Shown here: piece after piece, positions 1 to 10,844 of the stretch
Numbering within the stretch: position 1 is the first letter of the stretch
How the letters are laid out: each line of letters begins with the position of its first letter
NCBI GenBank assembly: GCA_039881145.1
Contig: JAYKKI010000077.1
Coordinates: 3,418,501 to 3,482,500, forward strand
Direction: 5' to 3'
Length of the DNA: 64,000 nucleotides
Source: Druceiella hillmani
Taxonomy: Eukaryota > Arthropoda > Insecta > Lepidoptera > Hepialidae
Notes under the pieces: generated by a model
Told to the model about the DNA's origin: nothing
The model's database searches: none
What the model saw: only the letters and a program-made list of their open reading frames with translations
Program-made: the position numbers and the translations under genes

Positions 1-945
1 TATATTTTTGAAAATGACAACTCGGTCTAGCTCTCGAATTGAATTTTCTATGAAGGTTATTTCATTTCACCGGTCTCAATATTATTAAAGTGTATGTTCA
101 TTGTTTGACGGCCTATTTCATGAATAATATCATTGAACCCCACGTTGCTTTCGTTCTCTAAATAAAGTAGTCATTTTAAACTACACATACTTGACAAGAG
201 CTTCTTGTCTGCATCTTAATTCACGTAGATCACCTGGTTTACACAATTGCTTACATATATTTGTATAAAATAGACGATTACAATATTAAGACATTTTAAT
301 TTTTCTCCTAGATGTTAATATATACAACAACAAGAACTCCACTGAATAAGTTTTGAAGTCGGAGAGCCACCATATTTGTTACACATCCAACATTATACCG
401 AACAGACCGGTGTTCATAGGATTTATCCGTATCCGATTTCCCATACTCCCGGTCCGAGTCTGGTTTCCCAAATTGTCCGTTTCTTTTACTAATTTCAAAA
501 ATTATGCTGGCATTCTAAAATATTCTCTTTACGTTTACACATGCTAATATTTAGGCATATTTGATGCAACCAATTTATTATAAATTGTTCAACAAATATA
601 TGCCTTCCCAGATTCAAATGCGTTTGTGGAACGTATTTTCAGCGTTATGTAAAATATTTGGTCTGAGAAAAAAGAGAAAAAACTTGACGTGATTAAGTTT
701 GAATTTCTTATATATTTTAATTGTAGGATAATTCACACATAATTTTATAATTTTCTAGAGACTGATTCTGGAGCAAAACTTACGAAAAACTTCGGAAAAA
801 ACATTACTTTATATTAAATGTTAAAAAAATATAGCGGTTTCTGTATAAAATGAACTTTCATGATAAATAGGTACCTCACTTTCATTATAAAAAATATTTA
901 ATTCAGAATAATTTCAAAATTATTTCATTTTTCGTTACCAATTAA
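1..945. other. AT-rich non-coding stretch
   Basis: I see no gene, RNA or recognisable repeat here. Open frames are short and of AT-rich chance composition. Confidence 0.5.
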
Positions 946-1156
946 GATACTTTATTGTTGAACATATTTGGCGTTAATTTTGTAGAAATTCATTATTCAC
1001 AATTAAATGAAACTACCAATCAATCTTTATCAATCTTTGCTAATAGCCCACCTGAAGATGTTGTAATACAACGAAACCTAGGTCGTGATAAGGAACTTAA
1101 AGAAAGTAGAAATAATGCTACATCACGTAGTTTCATTTAATTGTGGACACTTTATT
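946..1156 (+). mobile_element. PLE-derived hammerhead mini-element, copy 1, with flanking direct repeats
   Basis: The body (957-1145) starts with a ~40-bp tail containing 'ttggcgttaatttt', followed by the terminal motif 'cacaattaaatgaaactac'. Then comes a hammerhead motif on the plus strand, ending 'catcacgtagtttcattt'. The same blocks occur in the larger Penelope-like element at 56-58 kb. It is flanked by 'gatactttatt' (946-956) and 'gacactttatt' (1146-1156), an 11-bp direct repeat with one mismatch that I read as a target-site duplication. The left arm is cut short after 'actac', so this is a truncated copy with no coding capacity. The tail resembles the short tail extension known from Penelope elements. 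Confidence 0.7.
1034..1094 (+). ncRNA. type I hammerhead ribozyme motif (core intact, stem I weakened)
   Basis: The core reads CTGAAGA (1052-1058), a helix II of GTTGT/ACAAC with an AAT loop (1060-1072), then GAAAC (1073-1077), CTAG, and GTC (1082-1084). Helix III is the self-complementary ACCTAGGT, as in the minimal hammerheads of Penelope-like elements that act as dimers. Helix I pairs the end of CCCAC with the GTG after the predicted cleavage site (after C1084). Copy 1 has A instead of G at 1088 and G at 1092-1093, so the outer part of helix I is weaker than in the other copies. One extra U (1059) sits between A9 and helix II; extra residues here are known in some satellite-RNA and viroid hammerheads. 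No activity has been tested. Confidence 0.75.
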
Positions 1157-1169
1157 CTATTATTTGTAA

Positions 1170-1252
1170 GAACAAACGACAATACAAACAGAACAAACGA
1201 CAGAACAAACGACAAAACAAACAAACAACAGACAGAACAAACGACAAAAAGA
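1170..1252 (+). repeat. simple tandem repeat of 'agaacaaacgac' type
   Basis: Imperfect ~12-bp units (gaacaaacgaca and variants) start about 25 bp after the hammerhead mini-element. This is low-complexity A/C-rich sequence. Confidence 0.7.
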
Positions 1253-3199
1253 AAAAAGTTGTTTGCAAATAATATTATTATTTTACATATTTAACTGCCA
1301 CAGATCTCTCTTTCCGATTCAAAGGGCTGCAATTCCCTCTCAAGCTCAGCTTTCCTATTACTATCGAGCTATTCGCAAGGACAAATGTCACAGGTAGGAG
1401 CAAATTTAGTTATCAAATTTCCCAAAATAACATAAATAATTAAAAATGTCAATAAAAGGAAAGATTGACAGAAAGGGAATCGAAAAAACTCAGCTGCTCG
1501 ATGCTCAGCATCAAAAGACTCGGAGCGCCTCAAATAAAACAAGTATCCGATAAAATTCTTATTTTGAGCAGTTTTTAAATTATGCTACAACAAACAAACG
1601 AACTATCTGAACGACAAGCCGAGAATAAAAAATATTGAAAATATCCCATTAGAATTCTCATCTACATTCATTCAGTACTTTTTTGTAACGCACTTAAAAA
1701 AACATATGCAGTTAGTCAGACAGATAAAAGTTCTCTATTGCCTATATGTCACAATCACCAGAGTTTTTTTTAATAATTTTAACGTACAAATTTTAGATCT
1801 CTACTGTTTTGTAACGTGTACCCGTTGATACTAAGCACACGTAGTGCAGCCACTATTACTGTTCTTGCAAAATATCGTAATATCTTAAAATCGAACACTT
1901 TTTACCAGCTTGATGAATATATGCAATCAATTTAGATTTAAACTATTACTCAAATTAAATATCGATTGCTTTGCGCTGTTACACTTTAAACTTCGACTTG
2001 GTTGACTGCATTATTTTAGCAAAATCCTTTTAATGAGTAATTAAAGCGAACGGAAAAAATCTAAAACTGGTTCAGGGCCAAAACCGTAACAGCATAATGA
2101 GCACGGGGCGTGTGCATTTACCTTGACTTATTCTTGCACCAATTTAGAGTTACGCAGATGCAATATGAGATTTTCTAAATCGATTCCAATATGTTGACGC
2201 ATAATCTATAGAATATATTTTAATAAAAACTTTATCGATTTAATAATAAAGGTGTATTTTGTAAATTACTTTTGGCTAATTTTGACCATTACGATAATTA
2301 TAAACTATCACCTAATCAACAGCATTAACGTAATTTTTTCATTGGGGTAATTTAGGTTATTCAGTTATACAAATGCAAGAAGATAACTAAGTTTTAACGT
2401 ATTTTTTACCTGCATAAAATGAACCTATATTTAATATTTTGCCCGTTTAAAGCTTACATGTGTATTATTCATAAGCTACAATTGGTTTACCATCTAAAAA
2501 TATAAAATCACATCATGAGAGCAAATAACGTATGGACTTAATGTCTATCTACGTAGCTTGTATTCTAGTTGTAGAATACGTCATGCATACTTGCAAACCA
2601 ATGTTTCAAAATATTATATTAGAACTAATTCAAAATAAATATAACAATCTCATTCAAATCTAAACGGTTTGTTTTATAGAAAAAATAATATAGGTGGAGC
2701 AGTCTTCCATTGTCAACAAATAAATATGACCTATGGCATACTCTGTGATCCATTTTCGAACGTGAATTAAGAACAACTATCTCGAATGCCGTGTTAATAT
2801 TTTGCAGTACTACTGATGCAAATGAGATTTGTACACCTTACACCACATTACACCACAAAACGTTTGTATCGAATATACTAAATTATAACGCTATCGGAAG
2901 ACCTTTACAGGAAAAATGGGCCCCAACCATTGCCGGATTCGTAGAAATGAAGATTTGCCGCTTTGTGACTTCTATTCGACCCCCGTGCATACTATGAGTT
3001 GAAAAGCTTCAAAGCTACTAATGATCTTTCCACGAATTGTATGAAAGGGAAAACAGTACCGGTCGCGAATACTTCTCATTGATAGGTATTCCTCTCAACT
3101 AGTATCTACTACGATCGGTCGAACTCTATCTCTCAACCTCTCCTAATAGCTTTCCTTGTATGATACATATTCACGTCAACATGTATTTCCATCGTTTCA
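1253..3199. other. AT-rich non-coding stretch
   Basis: No gene or repeat recognised. A slightly GC-richer patch at about 2080-2160 has no identifiable function. Confidence 0.45.
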
Positions 3200-3610
3200 A
3201 CGTTATTGGTAATACCAAGTACGAGATCTGTGTCTAAGGAGATGAAATTTAAAGTAAATTTGGAATGGCACAGAGACGTGCAAGCGAATAAAAATGGATA
3301 CGGTAGTTGACTCATTCTCAATTTTGATATTTTTCGTAAAATATTGTGAAATATAAGTTAATTAAAAACCAGTCTTGAAAAAAATTCAAAAATTGACCGA
3401 AAAATAAGCCAGTTGTAAGCTTTTAAATTTGAAGATACGGATAGAGTTGTGTATATCCCTGTCTCTTTTCCTCTTGTAGAACATAATGTGCAATATTAAA
3501 GATGACCTCACAACACAGTATTGCTGTCCTTCTCTAAAGGTTAAATTTAAACTTTTATAACTTGGTCAATTTTTAAGATAAAAAAAAATTTCACTCTTCA
3601 TCAGCTTGTA
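3200..3610 (+). repeat. dispersed repeat, copy A (related to 21250-21610)
   Basis: Shares ordered blocks with 21.25-21.61 kb: 'ttttcgtaaaatatt' followed by 'aaatataagtta.ttaaaaac', and further on 'taacttggtcaattttt'. Order and spacing are similar and both are on the plus strand. This suggests two old copies of an unidentified non-coding transposable element. Boundaries are approximate. Confidence 0.45.
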
Positions 3611-3659
3611 CCTTGAAATTATGATTAATGAAATAAAAAAAAATTAGCCATATACCCTA

Positions 3660-3912
3660 TTTACTGTCGTTATTATTTTGGAAAAATTGATACTGCTATG
3701 GAAGAAATAATGAGAAGAAAATATCTGTTGCTACTACTTTGAAAACAAATTTACATTACTTTGAAAATAATTCTGACGAAAAGTGGTCTGTTGTTACTAC
3801 TTCGGAAAAAGTTGACACTTCTTAGAAAAAAAGTTTGAGAAGAATTTATATATATTTACTACCTTAGAAAAAAGTTGATACTGTTGTAGAAGAAATTATG
3901 AGAAGTTGTCTT
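3660..3912 (+). repeat. degenerate tandem repeat with 'gttgatactgttg.agaagaaat' units
   Basis: The phrase 'ctactttggaaaaagttgat' and neighbours recur in diverged form about every 70-90 bp ('tactgctatggaagaaataatgagaag', again near 3880-3905, shown here only as a pattern). It reads as a decayed minisatellite; unit borders are uncertain. Confidence 0.4.
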
Positions 3913-3929
3913 TGCCTATGGACTATTGA

Positions 3930-4085
3930 AGTTTAGCAGAGATAGCGGATAATCAGCGTCGAATGTTCCTGGATGCTCTTGATAAGTATTTAGAAGTGAG
4001 TAGTAATAGAGGAGCAAACGAAGTGTTTAAACAGATTTACGTTGAAAGTGGTTTCCACTGTATGCATGTTAATAACTTAAATTAA
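3930..4085 (+). pseudogene. coding-like fragment of unknown origin
   Basis: A 51-codon open stretch without a start codon at its head ends at TAA (4083-4085). It begins SLAEIADNQRRMFLDALDKY and ends with GFHCMHVNNLN. The balanced amino-acid content differs from the surrounding AT-rich noise, so it may be the tail of an exon or a transposon remnant. An in-frame TGA lies directly upstream (3927-3929), and I see no clear splice acceptor. I do not recognise the family. Confidence 0.25.
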
Positions 4086-5904
4086 AATGTGAATTTTTAT
4101 ATAGAATTTTGTGTTAAGCTAAATGATGACAAATAATAAGTTGGAATCCTCAAATGACTGATAGAATTTTATTTATACTTCCACTTAGTTTAAAAAACAC
4201 AGAATATTTTTGAAAATACGGCTAAATTCAGTACCAAAAGGTATGCAAGACATGCGCGTGCAGTGGGAGTTGTTGTTATTATTATTGTGATGTTTTTAAA
4301 GTTCGCTTTTAGTTACTCACATAATTTTTGAGACCTTGTTTTCTATCATTCAATACTCAATCAATTGAGACAACTCTTTCGCTTTTGGTTCAATGCTTGT
4401 TTCGCTTCATTTTTTGTTCCAATGTATTCAATATATAGGTCAGTGCTCAGTAATATGGGTCTATTGTTATTAGAATCTATATAAGTTTTCACCTGGTTTA
4501 TTGCGAGTGTCCCATATGGTTGTAAGTAAATAAACTTCTATTTTTGAAAGTAATACTTTAAGATGCTTCTATTTATGTAAGTGACGTTTTTATCAAGGCA
4601 TATAACAATTATAGAATCCCCACCTTATAATTTTCAAAAATAAAATCTCCTATTTTAAACAAATTACATGCAAGTACGCTGTAATTAGGGATATACGCCA
4701 GAATCAAATCTAATATAAATTGAAAAACCATAATTTTCCACCTAATATTAAAACATTTAAAATTATTTTTATACGAGAAAATTCGAACTATGTCGTCGAA
4801 AATTCATCTATGAACTATACAAATATCATTTCTAAGAATTATGAAGTGTTTTGTAGTCTTAAGCTCACCAAATATTCAAAGAAGGATGAAGACACTATGG
4901 TCCTACGGCCTATATTGTCTAAAATTAGCACAACGAAATACGGAACTTGTTTACATTACTATTCTACCAAATATATAGATTCAGTTATTGTTATTATATC
5001 TGTTAATAAATTTGTGTTAGAATAATAAATTTCCTTCTATCGATTTCAAAAAACAACAAACATTTTTCGTCGAAATTATTTGCTATTGCCAATCTTGGGA
5101 TGATAGCCATGTTTTACTTATATATTATAATATAATTATGGCATAACTGTTATATAATATATTTTTACAATGTTTTTTCTTTATTAATTCATCTATGTTT
5201 AATTAATGATATTTCTCATCTGGCCCACTAAGCTTTGATTTATTTAATAGATCAATAAATTCTACTTTTTTCACCTGGGTGCTAAATTTTCATAATCCTT
5301 ATATAAAAACAACGAAAAAAAAGAAAAAATCAAAAAAATGTTCACTTCATGACTATAATTAATTTATTTATTTTTAAATTTCTTTATAAATTTGTGTACA
5401 AACCTTTGTATAAATTTTCAATAATATACAAACATTTGGAAAGTTTTAGACACTTTACACTCCATCAGAGAAAGAGAATGAATATATCTTATCACTGAAA
5501 ATATCTATCTTACCCCAAATTTACCAAATTATTTTATGGAATAGGAATTGGCTCACCCAATGTAAAAGAAGGCAACAAGATCGTCGCATACAAATATAAC
5601 CATTCACAATGCGATGCTAAAGCCGCATCCAAAATAGAATACTAAAAATAATACATGTTGTTATTAATAACGTAAAAATAATAGTGTGTTCATATCGAAT
5701 GCAAGGCAAGTCCGGCCTATTCCATTCAAGGTAAAAAATTGTTTATCGAACATGTGTAATCGCCGTAAGCAAATCAAATTAAACCACGCATTAACACGCC
5801 GATATAAATTAAAAGAAAATATAACATTTCTTTGACATACCGAAGGCAAAATTGCGCGACACCAGACTCTAACGTAATGATTAACTCAACTAGAAGAGAT
5901 TGAC
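4086..5904. other. AT-rich non-coding stretch
   Basis: Nothing recognisable. A 101-codon frame at 4720-5025 is rich in Asn, Ile, Lys and Ser and has no family features; I regard it as chance. Confidence 0.45.
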
Positions 5905-6800
5905 ACATTAAAATTTTACGATATTGTGAAAATTATCAGAACTTACGATTTATTACTCAGTGAATAAGAGAATTTTATAGTTATCATTGCTCATTGAAGC
6001 AACTTATGAAAACAAATCGATAAATCGAAATATATCCAGGGCATACAGAGTACATAATGCATACACACGTCCAAATCTTACGATATACTGAAAATGATCA
6101 AAACACTAACCTAATTGACCATTCATTGGAGAAGATAATTTTATTGTTCATCCTTCATTGTTCACGCGAGCAGGTTATAGAATCATATCTATTCAAGTAT
6201 GACTAATGTATACAGAGTAATGGTGTATACACTACGTACTCTGGGTCCAAATTTTATTATTTACAATATAGCGAAAATGACCAGAACACTCGCATGATTC
6301 TTCATTTAAGAAGTTTCCTCAAATAAAATTTTATATAATCCTTTACTGCTCATGCAAACAAATTATAAAATTAAATCAATTCAAGTATGCCTAGTGTATA
6401 CAAAGTACGGAGTGTATACACAATACGTACTCTATATCTGTACGTGTCCAAATTTTGCGATATAGTGAAAATGACCAGAACGCTCGCATGATTGATTATT
6501 CAGTGAAGAAGATAATTTTGTAATAAATCCTTCACTGCTCGTGCAAGCAGGTTATGAATTCAAATCTATTCAAGTATGACTTACATATACAGAAGAATAG
6601 CGTAAACACATACTCTGTATCTATGCACGTCCAAATTTTACAATATGGTGAAAATGAACAGAACACAATCTAACAATTAACCTAATCTCTCAATTAAGAA
6701 GAGAATTTTATAGATTCCTTCTAAGCTCATTCAAGCAGATTATGAAATCAATTCGATTCATATGTACATACTACGTACTATATCTGTGTTTAAAAGTTGC
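5905..6800 (+). repeat. satellite-like tandem array, about five units of ~185 bp
   Basis: The phrase 'cgatatagtgaaaatgacc' and variants recurs at about 5919, 6081, 6265, 6458 and 6641, i.e. every 162-193 bp. Each unit also repeats 'gtccaaatttta', 'gaagataattttat', 'tcactgctc.tgcaagcaggttatga', 'ctattcaagtatgac' and 'gtacatac.acgtactc.gtatctg'. Divergence between units looks substantial, so the array is old. Confidence 0.8.
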
Positions 6801-7084
6801 CTAAAATAGCATTATCTCTCCCAACCTGATTACCGAAATTTCTTCCATCAGAAACACTTTTTTTCTATTCCTTTGCCTATTTTTACACTTAAACTAATGA
6901 CCCTTTGGTATGCTTTATTTTATTATGGTTATCAAATATGAAACGATCGGTTTCGAGGTAAAATTTGGTTTCGTTATGTCTCAAGGAAGGATATAATTCT
7001 CAATATAATTCATTAAAACATGCGCATAAACTGTAAATAAGGTGTTGCTATCTTAACGGCAGTTTATTAATACAGTCAACGAAT

Positions 7085-7440
7085 GACCCTAGAGAACGAG
7101 TGGCGTTTAAAGGCGTTTTCAGCAGCTTGTAGAGAAACGAATACTCGCAAAATATGGTGGCAGTTGGGGCAATACAAAAGAATATAGCGGTTGACAGAGA
7201 GTTTCCAAGTCCAGCTTCTGTAGTTTAAGCAAGTTTGTTCGTATTACTTGTGGTCGAGCATCGTCCTGCAAAAAATTAATCTTCTCTCCATTTTTCCAAT
7301 CTCGGTTACTTAAACGCAATCTCCCTTATTAATTCGTCTATTTTATTATAATAGACTTCCGCTGCAATCGATTGATCAGATTTCATGAAACTCTAGCGGA
7401 TACCAAATACGATAATTTTCAATTATTACCATTACTATTT
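7085..7440 (-). pseudogene. mariner-like transposase remnant
   Basis: A fragment of the catalytic domain of a mariner (Tc1/mariner, DDE/D type) DNA transposase. On the minus strand it reads a block like MKSDQSIAAEVYYNKIDEL, then NFLQDDARPQVIRTNLLKLQ with the family's 'HHDNARPH' motif as QDDARPQ, whose catalytic Asp is at 7263-7265. Next is LETLCQPLYS, matching the mariner 'YETLPHPPYSPDL' block. Frameshifts are needed before the first block and after LYS: the 'PSDYHLFRSLQ' counterpart continues in another frame, ending SLQAAENA. There are also in-frame stops. Mariner proteins are about 345 residues; only roughly 110 are covered, so the copy is dead and truncated. No inverted terminal repeats were found nearby. 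Confidence 0.75.
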
Positions 7441-8052
7441 ACCATTTATCCTATTATGTTCCCAACAACCTTATTTTCATATCCTTTAGGTAATATTTGA
7501 TTTCAAAATATTTAGTTGATTAATGATCTTGTTAAAAAATGCAAGTATTAAATGAATAACGACGACCCCACGGTTCACCCTGTTAGTAATGTTTTAGCTT
7601 GTTCGATTAATATAATTAATTATGAACTTTGCTTTATAGCTCACGGTCAAAGTTTATTGTGCTAGAGATTGTTCGACTTATTACTTGATTTTTTTTTTCT
7701 ATTTGACTATCTCCGACTATTCGTTAATTGTTGGACGCTCTAACTAAACGCATTAATATATTTTGAATACAAAATATAAGAGAGATTCGACTTCCTGTAA
7801 ACGTACTCTGAACAGATTATTTTTTAAAAAGTGATGTGATTTTATCTGTCAAATTGTATTTCATGCCGAAATAATTATCTCTTGTCGTAAATTGAAGAGT
7901 GCGATAACTACATCTTGGTTCTTTGTTTATTAAATTAAAATACAATTTACATTTGTTCAACTTGTACCGCAATGCCCCATAAAAATTTTTTGTTGCACCG
8001 ACCGATTAAAAAGGTTGGTTTCTTTTATTTTTAAAATAGAGCAGCACAAAAC
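7441..8052. other. AT-rich non-coding stretch
   Basis: No feature recognised between the mariner remnant and the purine-pyrimidine repeat. Confidence 0.45.
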
Positions 8053-8180
8053 CATGCACGCATGGCCATGCACGCATGCACGCATGGCCATGCACGCATG
8101 CACGCATGGCCATGCGCGGACACATGTACGCACACCCGCATGCACGCCCGCGCGTTCAAATGCATGCAAGCAATCGCCCG
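8053..8180 (+). repeat. alternating purine-pyrimidine minisatellite (22-bp unit)
   Basis: Two full 22-bp units (8067-8088 and 8089-8110) and a partial one before them are built from CATGCACG and end in GGC. They are followed by GC-rich 'catgcgcggacacatgtacg' and similar sequence. Apart from the GG/CC steps, pyrimidine and purine alternate, a pattern that favours Z-DNA. Overlapping reading frames here on both strands encode only His/Cys/Ala-rich repeats and are not genes. Confidence 0.8.
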
Positions 8181-9926
8181 CGTATATATTCATAGGCACA
8201 TGCATACATTGCACCACCTGCTATGTAGTTCACGAAGAAAGTGATTTTGCATAACATCAGCGATATCTTTAAGAGGGATAGTACAGTTAGAGATGAACTC
8301 GGAGAACAAAACGCAGGAACGTCATTTCAAATACAGTAATCTCATGGAATAATAAAAGAGATACATACAAGTGATTTTCTGTTATTTATTAACATTCTCT
8401 GGTAAAAAAATTAAAAATATTAAAAACTAAATGAATGCCTATAATCATAAAATAATGTCCATACCGTTAGTCAGAATCGCCTATAAAATCTCGATTAATA
8501 AAACATACACCATCTCGATCGACCCTTATTTTATCTTCTACTCGTACATGGTTTCTAAAGTTGAGCTAATTTGCGGACTACAAATATCTTGTCATGTATA
8601 TTACAAGACTTATGTAGTATGTACCTGTATGACCAACCAACCTAACTACCCTTGTTTTAAAATATAATATTGTACATACAATGGTCCTTTATACGTTAAA
8701 AGCGCAATAAACTGTACTAAGTACTTTTGAACGTGCATATATTAACACTCTCCGTTTTCCAGTGACTGGCTCGCACAAACTCACCTGCTATTGATTCCTA
8801 TTGAGTAGTTTATAAACTGAAGATATTATCTTATAACAACAGCTTTCATGAGGGTGGTTCGGCCACTTGGGTGTACAGAAAGATTTCGGTCAATAGTAAA
8901 TAAGAGTATTTTAATTATTCTTATTTTCAACCATTGCGTGCAGTTAAATGAAATGGAATACATCGACAATCAATTAGCTGAAATTCCAAATGTGACCAAA
9001 TATAGACATTTAATAGTCTGTAAAAGTATCAGAATTGTGACGGAATAGGTTTTTCCTTCAGTAATTTTTTAACTTCTTACTTTTTGTTTACTCCAAAGCC
9101 GTTTTTAATTTTTACTCTAAAAAAGCTGATAACTCTAATCCCAACCAAAAAATCCTATTAAACAATGAGACAAATTCTTTTTGACAACTTTCTCCAACCA
9201 TCGATAACACAGAAATCTAAATTACGATTGCAATTTAAAACTTACTTCATTCGAACCGAAATTTTATTTTGATTCAATACTGAATTAATTCATTGCGCTA
9301 CCTTTCACTTAACAAATAGTGTGTCCAGTATTGATCTTGACAGCTTAATAAAACCCACTTACATGCTTGTCTTATATTTGAACTCAATGTCGACTTTCTG
9401 AATATTTTTTAATTTCCTTTTTATTTAAATAGTGCACAGCTATGCATTTGATCAGTCTGATTGAAAGCTCGGTCTGAATACTGTTATGCACTTAGTTTCC
9501 GATTAATAAGAGTTGTACATTCTTCCCTACAGTACTTTTATTGTAATTTTCAGAGCATTCGTTTAATTGTAATTTTTATCACTCTTCGTCCTAAACAATA
9601 TCTCACACATGGCATGCCATTCAATAGAGGGTCTCGCTAACAAACGCAAACGTTTTATATTTTATTAAAGTCGTATCACAGAATTCGAAGCACATTGAAC
9701 TAAATTGAAGCTTATATAACGTATGGTATGCTACGAAACAAGTTGCGGTGGTTACGTGTGAACTAGTAACGGTTGTGTCATTGGACTTGATACCCGATGG
9801 GCAGGCCCGAAGACCGACCGCGTCTATCTCCGCTTTTACGACCGAACGTTAGTTATTATCGAGTGATAATTCTAATATTATGAAGTGGTATGTCTGTCTG
9901 TTCGCTGTTATGAACTTATAAATTGT
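8181..9926. other. AT-rich non-coding stretch with a GC-richer end
   Basis: No gene seen. The last 200 bp (about 9720-9870) are richer in GC and contain 'cccgatgggcaggcccgaag', possibly the head of the element annotated next, but I cannot assign it. Confidence 0.4.
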
Positions 9927-10110
9927 TTATTTATTTATCTACCTTAATGTATCTATGGCGGACTTATTGCTACGAGACCAATCTCTTGCAGCCAACCATA
10001 ACGCCCATCCAGTCCCGTTCGACTATCGACCGGGAATCAAACCCTGGCCCCGTGGTGCGCCGCATCGTCAAAGGCAGTTGCCAACATACCCCGGCGACGA
10101 ATTGTTATAA
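9927..10110 (-). mobile_element. tRNA-derived SINE-like element, copy 1
   Basis: Read on the minus strand, it has a polymerase III B-box-like motif, GGTTTGATTCCCGGTCG, then the body, then a tail with 'tggttggctgcaa', 'gtagcaataagtccgcca' and 'gatacattaagg'. The same order of blocks occurs at 18705-18890. The '(g)caataa..ccgcc' tail resembles tails of Lepidoptera SINE/LINE repeats. A convincing A box is not visible, so the tRNA ancestry rests on the B box. Confidence 0.55.
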
Positions 10111-10680
10111 TGCTTGTGACGGAATTTTTATTCCTACATACTTCATATATCTCAAGTGACATTTTTATATATTTTAATATAGACTGTCTTGCAATAGCAG
10201 TGATATTAATAGTGTTGAAATAATTTTAAGTTTTTCAGATTATCGTCTTGCTTTATTCGCTTGTATCGTATGGCTTTTTATATATGTGAATATTGATTCC
10301 AACTAAGTATGATATGTAATATTTTTAGTAGATTTCGTTTTCAACACCATGTTATTTTTATTTACCACATTGGTTATACAATCCGCATATACTTTTACAG
10401 GTTACTGAATATAAGATAAGAGAATCATAATTATTAAAATTTCCTTTATCCTTTTTTCGACATAAATATTTCAAGCTTAATGTAAGGGAAAATGTCGTAT
10501 ACCGTACACCGGACACCACAAGGCGCCTTCAAAGCGAAGCGACGCGACTCGGCAAACCCCTCATTGTAATTTAAAAAGTTAGTGATACGATTACTATTTT
10601 ACAAAAATATATTAATTATACCAGTATTTCGATGTTTTGGATATTTTTTTGTTCCTGGAGATTCTGTTTAAGATAAGGAA
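10111..10680. other. non-coding stretch with a small GC-rich patch
   Basis: At about 10498-10560 there is a GC-rich patch ('acaccggacaccacaaggcg') that may be a terminal part of the hAT copy downstream or an unrelated repeat. Nothing else recognised. Confidence 0.35.
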
Positions 10681-10741
10681 ATTTTAAATGTGATTATGAC
10701 TGAGATTAACATTTTTAAATGTGATTATGACTGAGATTAAA
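10681..10741 (+). repeat. 30/31-bp tandem duplication
   Basis: 'aaatgtgattatgactgaga' with flanks is repeated directly: unit one is 10681-10710 and unit two 10711-10741, almost identical. It is a recent local duplication about 100 bp upstream of the transposase remnant. Confidence 0.85.
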
Positions 10742-10844
10742 ATTTCTGACTGATGATTTAAATTATTTCTGTATAATAAATCTGCGCTCCGACTTTAAAA
10801 TTCGAGTCGATTGTATAAATGCGCTGAAATAGAATATAGTCGGT

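Noticed and set aside
4720..5025. 101-codon plus-strand frame
   Set aside because: Asn/Ile/Ser/Lys-rich, no domain or splice context, expected by chance in DNA of this composition and length.
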